DNA from: an uncultured Gammaproteobacteria bacterium
GTDB lineage: Bacteria; Pseudomonadota; Gammaproteobacteria; Pseudomonadales; Pseudohongiellaceae
Direction of reading: 5' to 3'
DNA: 64,000 bases
Assembly: GCA_937898685.1 (NCBI GenBank)
Contig: CALEJT010000014.1
Location: forward strand, 76,913-140,912
Part shown: positions 25,423 to 32,727 of the stretch, one piece after another
Layout of the letters: the number at the start of each line of letters is the position of its first letter
Position numbering within the stretch: position 1 is the first letter of the stretch
The notes under the pieces: model-generated
Seen by the model: the letters and a program-made list of their open reading frames with translations, nothing else
The model's database searches: none
Told to the model about the DNA's origin: nothing
Program-made: the position numbers and the translations under genes

Positions 25423-28400
25423 ATGGAAAAAGCGCAGGACTCCACCAAGACCAGGCAATCTGCCCCTGCGCAGGAACGCACCTCGCAGAAAGCCAACCAA
25501 GGTGCTACTGCACCATGTCTGCTCAGCTGTTTGGGCAATCTGGCGATCCAGGGCATCCTGCAACCCAAGTTGGCAGTGGGTCACCCCAATGATCCCTATG
25601 AACGTGAAGCCGACCGCATGGCGGATTACGTGCTCGGTGCCGCGCATACCAGACCTCCTGCGATCAGCGCGCTCGCAGCGGCTCACGTGCAGCGGCTGTG
25701 TGCCACGTGCATGGACTCTGGCCCCAAATCCTGCTGCGAAGATGAAGCGCAGGGGGTAGTGCAGACCAAACGCGACTCAAGCGCGGATGGTGGTGGCCAT
25801 GATGGAGGAGCGCATAAAGCCGATCTGAGTTTTCTCAACGGAGGTGGTTTTTCGCTTCCGGCTTCCACTCGCCAACAGTTCGAAGCCCGCTTTGGACGAT
25901 CCTTGAGTCACGTGCGTCTGCACACCGGTAGCGCCGCCGCGGCCGCCAACGTCGCGCTACAGGCGCGGGCCTTCACCATCAGCAACCACATCGCCTTCGC
26001 GGCCGGCAGCTATGCGCCGGAAACACCGACGGGGCGTTGGTTGCTTGCGCATGAATTGACGCACGTGCTGCAACAGCAGGCGGGCGCTCATCCTCTGATC
26101 CAACGTTGGACCGATGAAGATCTGTATTTCCGGCATGAATGGAACGAGCGACGTGAGGCAGAACGCCTCGAGGCTCGTCGTCGGCACGATACCTGGGTGC
26201 GTGGACACACGGAGGACCATGCTGCTGCCCTGAACGCGCAGAACCGAACACTGGACGAGGACGTCACGAGTTCGCGCGCGTCCGTGACCCGCTTGCGGAT
26301 GAGCATGCTCGAGCAAGTGTTCGAGGATCAGGCTGCTCCCGCCGATCCAATGTGGGAGCCTTTCAGGAGCAGTGGCCTTGCGCCCCCTCTACCGGACGAT
26401 CTGCTGCCGAGCTGGCGCGCGGCGGAATTGAGCAGGCAAACGTTGGAAACGATGTTGCGAGGGGAAGAAGTGAACGATGAAGTCGCCGAATCAGTGCGCG
26501 CCAGTTTCAGCTTCTTCTTTCAAAGCCTGTCGCAGGCGTCGGAAGCGCAGGAGCGCCACGAAAGACAACTGCAAGAGCGGCTCACCACACGCCGTGCCAC
26601 GCGCGCGATGCTGGGTGGCGGTACTCCGTGCCCGAGCTGCCACTCTACACCCACAGTACCCGATTTCGGCGACTTCCCGAATTTCGACTCATCCTTCGGC
26701 GGCAATGTAGTCACCGCCGGTGAGTTCGTCAGCAGCGGCGCCGTGTTCGATGCCAATCCCACGGGTTGGATCGGTGCACATCTCGAGAGCGACTTGATGG
26801 TGGTGCGGCAGGCGCTGTACCTGGTGGAACGTGCGCGCGACATGGAGCAGTGGCGGCAGATGTTGCGTGAATATGCCGCTGCGGTCGCGGTGATGGATCG
26901 TCTGCTGCTGCAACGGTTACCGAGGTCTTCGGAAATCGCGCAGGCCTTCGTGGAAGCCAGGGATCTGTTGCAACGTCAGGAGCAGCTGCGGGAGCGGTAC
27001 CCGAACGCCATCAAGATACCGGCGGTGTTCTACCCGGAAGACAAGTTCATCGAGGTCGATGATCCCGCCGGTGGTGGACGACGTGAGGTGGCGCAGGGCA
27101 TTCCGTGGATGTTCTACCTGACGCATACAGAAAATCCCTCGCACGATCGCTGGGCGGAGGGGTTCGAGTGGGTCTTGCATGACGTCACCTCGGCGAACAG
27201 ACCGAGCGCGCGCTATCGGCCCAGTGATGTCCTGATGGCGGTTTCGACTCCGTCCATCTTCATAGATCCCCCACGCGAGTTGTTCACGCAGTTGAACCAC
27301 CGCTTGAGGTTTCCGCGCGGTCACCTGTATTGGACCGCACCGAGTGGCCGGGGTGATTCCATCGCAACCACGGAACCCTGGACGCTGTCCGATTGGCTGA
27401 AAACAATTGGTCTCACCCTGAGCGTGCTTGCATTGGTGCTCGGTACGGCAGGGTACGGCACGCCGGCGGCAGTGGCGCTCATCGCCGCCTCCGGCGTCAA
27501 CATCGCTGGCACCTTGACCGATCTGTCCGAGAAGCAGGAATTTGGTGTGCTCACACAGAGAGACCTCAACGAGGCGACCCTTTCCATCACTCTGGACGTG
27601 ATATCCGGTCTCACTGCGGGACTGGGGCAGGTCTATGGTTTGTCGATGCGTGCGGCAGCGCGCGCTACGGCGACGGGAGTTTCTGCCTCACGCGCCCTGA
27701 CTGTGGCGAGTGGAGCACGACGACTGTGGTTCGTATCGCAGACCGCGGGTGCCGCTGGCGACGCCGCAAAGATCTACATCACCGGTGCGGATTTCGTGCA
27801 GAACTACCGCCTCATCCAGAGTCAGACCAATCTCACCGAGGCACAGCGCACCGAAGCCTTGCGCAACCTGGTATTCATGTCGTTGTTGAACGGCACTTTG
27901 AGTCTGATGTCGCTGCGAGGCGGCATACAAGACCTCAGGCGCGGCACGCCGGTGCACATCGAGATCGACCCCGAGAGCGGCAGTGCCACCGTACGTCCTG
28001 CCACTGCTGCAGAAGCGGCCGACCCCTCCGGCGTCCGCACCGATGTGGAAGGAGCGCCGGGTGGCACGAGAGCGCGCACCTCTTCGGCTGCGGGCGAAGC
28101 CGAAGGTCCGAATTCCAGGGTTCACAGCGACCCCGACGTGCAAGCGCATACCACGATGCGCAATGCCACGGGAGAAACGCATGAATTCAGCATCAGGCGT
28201 AATGGCTGGATCACACGCTGTTCCGAGAATTGCACCAACATCACCGACAGCATCATCGACCGCTTGAACGACGTGCGTGGTCGTCTGCCACCCAACAGCG
28301 CCCACATCGAGCGCATGCGTCAGCTTGCCAATCAAGTGCATGAACTCGATGAGGCAGCTCGTGCCGCAGCCCGCAGCGGGAGTCTGGATGAGCAGGCCGA

Positions 28401-29169
28401 ACGGCTCCTCGCACGCGCACGGGCCTTGGAAATGCAGACCTCGATGATCGAACGCGACGTGGGACGTGAACTCGCAGCCTTCCGTTCTGCCGCTCCGCGG
28501 GATTGGCCCGTGCGGCAGGTCAGCTATGACACCTTGCCGCGGGATCTGGCCGGCAACATCGATACCTTGCCGCACGGAATCGTCTACGAGTTTCCAGGAG
28601 GTCACCGCGTGTGGCGCCTGGAAAACGGTGGCATTGCGCACGACAGCTACATCGGTCCCAGCCACGGACGCCAGCGTTTCGAACAGGAGTTCTATCGACC
28701 GGGCGAAGCCAACCGCAGAGGTTACGAGCGGGCGCATACCTTGGGACAGGGCACTGGCTTCGAAAGTCCCTTTGCGATTCCGTATGCGCCTTCTGCGGTC
28801 AACCAGCGCCTGCAGAACGACGGTATCGAGGAATTCCTGCGCGGACTGCGCGACCAGGCACCGCCCGGCGGGCACTTCCACGTCATCACCGAAACGCACA
28901 TGCGGCCCGGTTCTCTCGATCTCCAAAGCATCATCTACCGCGTCGAATTCTCTCAGGATGGTGCGCGTACCCGTCTGTTCGAATTCAACATCGACGTCGG
29001 TGGCACACCGACCAATCCGCATCTGACCTACAACATCTCCTCCGTGACTTCCAACCCGGATCTCATGGACATGATGCTGAGTGTGGATGTGCCACAACGT
29101 GTGCGGACTCGCGTGCTCCGTGGTGCCGCCGCGCATCGCGCGGCCACCGGCACGAGTGATACACCCTAG
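25423..29169 (+). CDS. Candidate eCIS effector: eCIS-core (DUF4157) metallopeptidase-like domain plus toxin-like C-terminus
   Basis: A 1248-aa protein. Residues ~50-230 form an eCIS core domain: NDPYEREADRMADYV, a C-x-x-C pair (93-96), LSHVRLHTGSAA, FTISNHIAFAAG and a zinc motif HELTH at 210-214 followed by VLQQQ. This domain is strongly associated with cargo of contractile injection systems. Helical segments follow; residues ~655-740 contain hydrophobic stretches (LSVLALVLGTAGYG, AVALIAASGVNIAG) that may insert into membranes. Residues ~1095-1200 (RAHTLGQGTGFESP, YAPSAVNQRLQNDGIEEFLR, then a strand-rich end) resemble a polymorphic-toxin C-terminal domain. A ribosome site is not obvious. No immunity gene is seen next to it, as expected for a system aimed at non-self cells. 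Confidence 0.8.
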   Translation: MEKAQDSTKTRQSAPAQERTSQKANQGATAPCLLSCLGNLAIQGILQPKLAVGHPNDPYEREADRMADYVLGAAHTRPPAISALAAAHVQRLCATCMDSGPKSCCEDEAQGVVQTKRDSSADGGGHDGGAHKADLSFLNGGGFSLPASTRQQFEARFGRSLSHVRLHTGSAAAAANVALQARAFTISNHIAFAAGSYAPETPTGRWLLAHELTHVLQQQAGAHPLIQRWTDEDLYFRHEWNERREAERLEARRRHDTWVRGHTEDHAAALNAQNRTLDEDVTSSRASVTRLRMSMLEQVFEDQAAPADPMWEPFRSSGLAPPLPDDLLPSWRAAELSRQTLETMLRGEEVNDEVAESVRASFSFFFQSLSQASEAQERHERQLQERLTTRRATRAMLGGGTPCPSCHSTPTVPDFGDFPNFDSSFGGNVVTAGEFVSSGAVFDANPTGWIGAHLESDLMVVRQALYLVERARDMEQWRQMLREYAAAVAVMDRLLLQRLPRSSEIAQAFVEARDLLQRQEQLRERYPNAIKIPAVFYPEDKFIEVDDPAGGGRREVAQGIPWMFYLTHTENPSHDRWAEGFEWVLHDVTSANRPSARYRPSDVLMAVSTPSIFIDPPRELFTQLNHRLRFPRGHLYWTAPSGRGDSIATTEPWTLSDWLKTIGLTLSVLALVLGTAGYGTPAAVALIAASGVNIAGTLTDLSEKQEFGVLTQRDLNEATLSITLDVISGLTAGLGQVYGLSMRAAARATATGVSASRALTVASGARRLWFVSQTAGAAGDAAKIYITGADFVQNYRLIQSQTNLTEAQRTEALRNLVFMSLLNGTLSLMSLRGGIQDLRRGTPVHIEIDPESGSATVRPATAAEAADPSGVRTDVEGAPGGTRARTSSAAGEAEGPNSRVHSDPDVQAHTTMRNATGETHEFSIRRNGWITRCSENCTNITDSIIDRLNDVRGRLPPNSAHIERMRQLANQVHELDEAARAAARSGSLDEQAERLLARARALEMQTSMIERDVGRELAAFRSAAPRDWPVRQVSYDTLPRDLAGNIDTLPHGIVYEFPGGHRVWRLENGGIAHDSYIGPSHGRQRFEQEFYRPGEANRRGYERAHTLGQGTGFESPFAIPYAPSAVNQRLQNDGIEEFLRGLRDQAPPGGHFHVITETHMRPGSLDLQSIIYRVEFSQDGARTRLFEFNIDVGGTPTNPHLTYNISSVTSNPDLMDMMLSVDVPQRVRTRVLRGAAAHRAATGTSDTP

Positions 29170-29221
29170 TTTCCCATTCATCGAAGCGTCGCAGTCCAAG
29201 TCAACCAGGCGCCACTGGACC

Positions 29222-29476
29222 GTAGGTTGGCCTTCGCCACGTTCAGCTGTTTCTCTCCCCTGAAGGTTCCATGAGGTTTGCGTTGCTCCGGATGAGTCGC
29301 TGTGGGGCGGTTCCGGTGAGAGACCGTCGAAGGCCATGGATGGCCTGAGCCGAGCCGCCACGGATGGCTTCATGGCGTGTCTCGAACTGGAACCGCCCCA
29401 CAGCGACTCGAAACCCGTACGAGCAGCTGTCTACGAGTTACGTTCGACATTCCATGCTGGGCTTCGCTCAACCTAC
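29222..29476. repeat. REP/MITE-like element A, interrupted copy
   Basis: The ends are inverted: GTAGGTTGGCCTTCGCC on the left and GGGCTTCGCTCAACCTAC on the right. They match the ends of elements near 45063, 47038 and 52232. This copy is about 255 bp instead of ~118 bp because a second hairpin element occupies its centre. Confidence 0.6.
29294..29409. repeat. Long inverted repeat with perfect 21-bp arms
   Basis: The arm at 29294-29314 (beginning GAGTCGCTGTGG) is the exact reverse complement of 29389-29409. Pairing continues imperfectly for about ten more bases (a shared GAGAC). The centre contains the palindromic AGGCCATGGATGGCCT and a related CGGATGGCTTCATGG. It could form a long RNA hairpin or cruciform, or be a small mobile repeat. 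There is no T-run, so it is not a standard terminator. Confidence 0.8.
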
Positions 29477-29577
29477 GCCACGCTCCGTCCTTTCGTTATT
29501 GCACCGCTAGTAGTAAAACAACGCACTCATACAAGAACCCGAGCCGTGAAGCATCGGGTCATTCGCTTGGAGGGGAA

Positions 29578-30198
29578 ATGGCCAATCCGCACAAGGCGGC
29601 CAAGGTGAGTCGCCGTACGCTATTGTCCGGCACGGCGGCGCTGCTGCCACTGGTCGCCACATCCTGTAGTTCCACATCCACCAACGATCGCGTCATCGCG
29701 ACGAATGCCGTATTCACTGCGCAGGAACGCGCCACGCTGCGCGCGGTGGTGGATCGTTTGATTCCTGCCGATGAATTCAGCCCGGCGGCAAGTGAGTGTG
29801 GTGTGCTCGATTATTTCGAGCGCTGTCTGAACGAATGGAATCAAGGCGACCTACCGCTGCTACGTTCTTCTCTCGCCGCACTCGAGACTGAAGCACAGAA
29901 GCAGGGCGGTGACTTTGCTGCACTCGATGCAAGTGCACAGGATGCCTTGCTCGAGGCGATGGAAGCGGGGCAGTTCCCACAAGCCGACGCGCAAGCAGGG
30001 TTCAATCGTCTCTTGCGTCTGACGCTCGAAGGCATGTTCAGCGATCCCTATTACGGCGGTAATCGCAACTACGTGGGTTGGGATCTGATCGGCTATCCCG
30101 GTGTGATGCTTGCCACCACGGCAGAGATGCAGGTGATGGGTCGGCGTCTGCCGCCGCTGCACACTTCGGCTTATGGAGCAGAGCACGATGGCCACTGA
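29578..30198 (+). CDS. Gluconate 2-dehydrogenase subunit 3-like protein, Tat-exported
   Basis: A 206-aa protein starting at ATG 29578 with GGAGGGG upstream; the longer open frame lacks a good start. Arg12-Arg13 in SRRTLLSGTAALLPLVATSC form a Tat signal, and Cys30 in a lipobox-like ATSC suggests a lipoprotein. The rest matches the gluconate dehydrogenase small-subunit family: FTAQERATLRAVVDRLIPAD, then a late YYGGNRNYVGWDLIGYPG. This subunit carries its partner, the GMC flavoprotein encoded next, across the membrane through Tat. The two genes overlap slightly or abut. Confidence 0.9.
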   Translation: MANPHKAAKVSRRTLLSGTAALLPLVATSCSSTSTNDRVIATNAVFTAQERATLRAVVDRLIPADEFSPAASECGVLDYFERCLNEWNQGDLPLLRSSLAALETEAQKQGGDFAALDASAQDALLEAMEAGQFPQADAQAGFNRLLRLTLEGMFSDPYYGGNRNYVGWDLIGYPGVMLATTAEMQVMGRRLPPLHTSAYGAEHDGH

Positions 30199-31912
30199 AC
30201 TGCGCGAAACCGATGTGGTCGTGGTGGGGCTCGGCGCCGCCGGTGGCATCGCCGTACTGCCGCTGTGTCGTGCCGGTTTGAAAGTGATTGGCCTCGAAGC
30301 CGGCACCTGGATGAATCCTGGCCGTGATTATCGCGCCGACGAAATCCACAACAACGTGCGTGCGCTGGTCACGACGGGTAACAAGGTGGCCGGCGAAATT
30401 CCCACCACACGCCGCAGCGAAACCGAAGTCGCGCGTCAGGGCACACGCCATCCCATGATGAATGCGGTAGGTGGCACTTCGATTCACTATCACGCGCAGA
30501 GCTGGCGCCTGAATCCCTGGGACTTTCGTGTGCGTAGCGCCACCATCGAGCGTTATGGCGCGTCCTATCTGCCGCCGGGCAGCACGGTGGAGGATTGGCC
30601 GCTCAGCTATGACGAACTCGAACCCTATTACGATCACGTCGAATACGAACTCGGTGTGAGTGGCAAGGCAGGCAACATCCAGGGCCGTATCGATCCTGAA
30701 GGCAATGTCTTCGAAGGGCCGCGCCAGCGCGAATATCCGATGCCGCCGCTGCGCTCGTGTGAGTATCTCGATCACATGATGAAAACCGCGCGCGAACTCG
30801 GCTGGCATCCCTACCGCAATCCGGCGGCGATCAACTCACAGGTCTATGAAGGTCGTCCCGGTTGTGCACTGCATGGCTGGTGTGATCGCGGCGGATGTCA
30901 CATCCGTGCCAAGAGTTCGACCGACGTCACCACGATCCCGAAGGCGCTGGCCACGGGCAATCTCAGTGTGGTCGACAATGCCAATGTGCGTCGCATCCGT
31001 ACCGACAACACGGGGCGCGCCACGGGTGTGAGCTATTTCCGCGACGGCGAGGAATATTTTCAACCGGCGCGCGTGGTGCTCATCGGCTGCTACACCTTCG
31101 AGAACATCCGGTTGTTGTTGCTCTCGCGCGGAGGACGCCATCCCGAAGGCATCGGCAACAATCGTGGGCAGTTGGGCAAGCATTATTTCGCGCATTGGGA
31201 TGGCCAGGCGGGGGCGGGTGTTTCGGCTTTGTTCCCCTTCGATCTCAACATCTGGTACGGCGCGATCGCGCAGGGCGTGATGGTGGACGACTGGGCCGAC
31301 GACAACTTCGACCACGCCGGTCTCGGATTCATCGGTGGGGCCACGTTGCATACCTATACGGAGAAGCATCCGATCGGCGCCGCGGCGATGAATACCTTCG
31401 GCCGCACGCGCAAACGTTGGGGGGCGGAGTGGAAGCGTTTCATTCGTGACAACGCCGGACGTTGGACGAGTGCCTATCTGCAGGGCAACACCTATCCCTA
31501 CGAGAATACCTGGGCGGATCTCGATCCCAACGTCACCGATCCCTTCGGTGATCCGGTATTGCGCATCACCGCGGGACCGAAGGAATGCGAACCCAAGGCG
31601 GCGGCGCACGCGGGGCAGAAGATGATCGAGTGGTTCCGCGCCGCAGGTGCCATCGAGGTGATTGGTGGTCAGGGTGGCAATGGTGCGCTCGTTTCCACGC
31701 ATTGCCATGGCGGCACCCGCATGGGCGATGATCCCTCGACCAGTGTGGTGGATGCCTTCGGCTTCGTGCACGACTGTCCCAATCTTGGCGTGTTGGGTGG
31801 CTCGGTGATGGGAACGGCCGGTGCGCGCAATCCAACGCAGACCCTGCAGGCGCTGGCGTGGCGTACGGCGGATCACCTGGTGGCGAGCTGGAACGAGAGA
31901 GCGGGGCGTTGA
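30188..31912 (+). CDS. GMC family oxidoreductase (FAD), periplasmic dehydrogenase large subunit
   Basis: A 574-aa flavoprotein; ATG 30188 (GGAG 9 bp upstream) is preferred over 30173. The FAD-binding motif GLGAAGG lies at 14-20, preceded by DVVVV. A mid-region GTSIHYHAQSWRLNP and a late HCHGGTRMGDDPSTSVVD and PTQTLQALAWRTADHL are conserved in the gluconate/2-keto-gluconate/sorbitol dehydrogenase branch of GMC enzymes. It has no own signal peptide and overlaps the Tat-bearing subunit gene, so it probably moves as a complex by hitchhiking. It likely oxidises a sugar or polyol and passes electrons to a cytochrome c. The substrate cannot be deduced; there is no cytochrome subunit in this operon. 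Confidence 0.92.
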   Translation: MATELRETDVVVVGLGAAGGIAVLPLCRAGLKVIGLEAGTWMNPGRDYRADEIHNNVRALVTTGNKVAGEIPTTRRSETEVARQGTRHPMMNAVGGTSIHYHAQSWRLNPWDFRVRSATIERYGASYLPPGSTVEDWPLSYDELEPYYDHVEYELGVSGKAGNIQGRIDPEGNVFEGPRQREYPMPPLRSCEYLDHMMKTARELGWHPYRNPAAINSQVYEGRPGCALHGWCDRGGCHIRAKSSTDVTTIPKALATGNLSVVDNANVRRIRTDNTGRATGVSYFRDGEEYFQPARVVLIGCYTFENIRLLLLSRGGRHPEGIGNNRGQLGKHYFAHWDGQAGAGVSALFPFDLNIWYGAIAQGVMVDDWADDNFDHAGLGFIGGATLHTYTEKHPIGAAAMNTFGRTRKRWGAEWKRFIRDNAGRWTSAYLQGNTYPYENTWADLDPNVTDPFGDPVLRITAGPKECEPKAAAHAGQKMIEWFRAAGAIEVIGGQGGNGALVSTHCHGGTRMGDDPSTSVVDAFGFVHDCPNLGVLGGSVMGTAGARNPTQTLQALAWRTADHLVASWNERAGR

Positions 31913-31927
31913 CCCCGTTCTTTCACA

Positions 31928-32296
31928 TCACAGTGCCGGTGTCTGCTGATGGGAAAGTAAGACCCAGGCGCCATCGCGGCGCACATAGGTGCTGGAACAC
32001 AGCGCGTGATAGGCGTCTCGGCCTGGACGGCTCGCGGTGACACGATAGGCCACTACGATGGTGCGATCGCGATTGGTACTGGTGCGACCGGTGAAGTCGA
32101 TCGTTTCCCAACGTGGCGCTCCCGCAATGTTCGTCAGCACCTCTTCGGCGCGCATCACACCGATGGGCTCCGGAAACACCATCAACGCATCGGCATCCAT
32201 GTGTCGGCGAAAGAAGCTTTGGCCGTTGAGCCAGAACAGCTCTTCGTACTGCCACACTTCATCCATGGTGGCCTTGCTCATGAGTTCCTGTTCCAT
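31928..32296 (-). CDS. NTF2-like/DUF4440-type small protein
   Basis: A 122-aa protein in the SnoaL/DUF4440-like fold class. ATG at 32296 is chosen because a clear GGAGGTG lies just upstream; the open frame extends 33 codons further without support. Sequence features are an N-terminal helix (TMDEVWQYEELFWLNGQSFF), a central VFPEPIGVMRAEEVL, and final strands (TIVVAYRVTASR, AYHALCSSTYVRRDGAWVLLSHQQTP) typical of these cone-shaped folds. Some are enzymes and some only bind ligands, so no reaction is assigned. It converges with the GMC gene, 15 bp away. Confidence 0.8.
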   Translation of the reverse strand: MEQELMSKATMDEVWQYEELFWLNGQSFFRRHMDADALMVFPEPIGVMRAEEVLTNIAGAPRWETIDFTGRTSTNRDRTIVVAYRVTASRPGRDAYHALCSSTYVRRDGAWVLLSHQQTPAL

Positions 32297-32727
32297 GGCT
32301 GCACCTCCGGTGTTTGCATGTGGCCATGGTAGTCCGCGCCCTTCGTAGCGGCAGCCTCGACAAGCCCAAACTGTGCGCCACCGCACTCGTGGCATGCCTG
32401 GGCTTCAGTTGGTTCAGGTCCTCACTTCGAAAATGTGCTCAGCCATGGTGGTGAGGACGGCACCTCGACGGCAGCGATACACGGGATGTCGACGGGCTTC
32501 TAGCTCATGACTGGTTGGTCAGTTTGAGCATGGGACCGGTCCGTACCGTTCGGTTGTGTCACTACGCATCAAATAACGGTTAAAAACCGTTAATCCACTG
32601 AATCTTGCCCTTTTTTTCCACGATTACCTACGTATGATCCGATCCCAGTCCCGCCGCCAAGAACAACAGGGATGTGCTGTGCCGCTTATCAACCAATCGA
32701 TTAAGGCTTCTGGGGGGACTGTAGTAC
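32297..32727. other. Intergenic region upstream of the DUF1592 operon
   Basis: A 431-bp non-coding stretch, more AT-rich toward its right end. It serves as divergent upstream region for the NTF2-like gene and the cytochrome/DUF1592 operon. It contains a 19-bp perfect inverted repeat at 32574-32592 and a T-tract near 32610. No open frame with a ribosome site is apparent. Confidence 0.6.
32574..32592. promoter_or_regulatory. 19-bp palindrome, candidate operator
   Basis: The sequence TAACGGTT-AAA-AACCGTTA is a perfect inverted repeat with 8-bp arms and a 3-bp centre, about 140 bp before the DUF1592 gene start, in locally AT-rich DNA. The size and symmetry suit a dimeric regulator. No regulator gene is adjacent, so the protein that binds it is unknown. 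Confidence 0.5.

Larger units (their letters stand above)
29170..29577. other. Intergenic region after the eCIS locus, built of nested repeats
   Basis: This 408-bp stretch has no gene I can support. It holds an outer repeat bounded by GTAGGTTGG (29222) and CAACCTAC (29469-29476), into which a 116-bp hairpin element (29294-29409) appears to be inserted. The last ~100 bp probably contain the promoter of the following Tat/GMC operon. I see no classical terminator after the effector gene. Confidence 0.6.

Noticed and set aside
1..29169. Prophage or R-type pyocin/tailocin
   Set aside because: No capsid, portal, terminase, holin, lysin, integrase or repressor gene is present. Two sheaths, two tubes, the AAA+ ATPase and the eCIS-core protein fit eCIS instead.
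1..29169. Type VI secretion system
   Set aside because: There is no TssJLM membrane complex, ClpV or TssBC pair; the sheaths are full-length single-chain eCIS/phage-type subunits.
29170..29577. Immunity gene following the candidate effector
   Set aside because: No open frame with start signal and plausible composition exists here; the region is made of repeats. eCIS toxins usually lack immunity genes.
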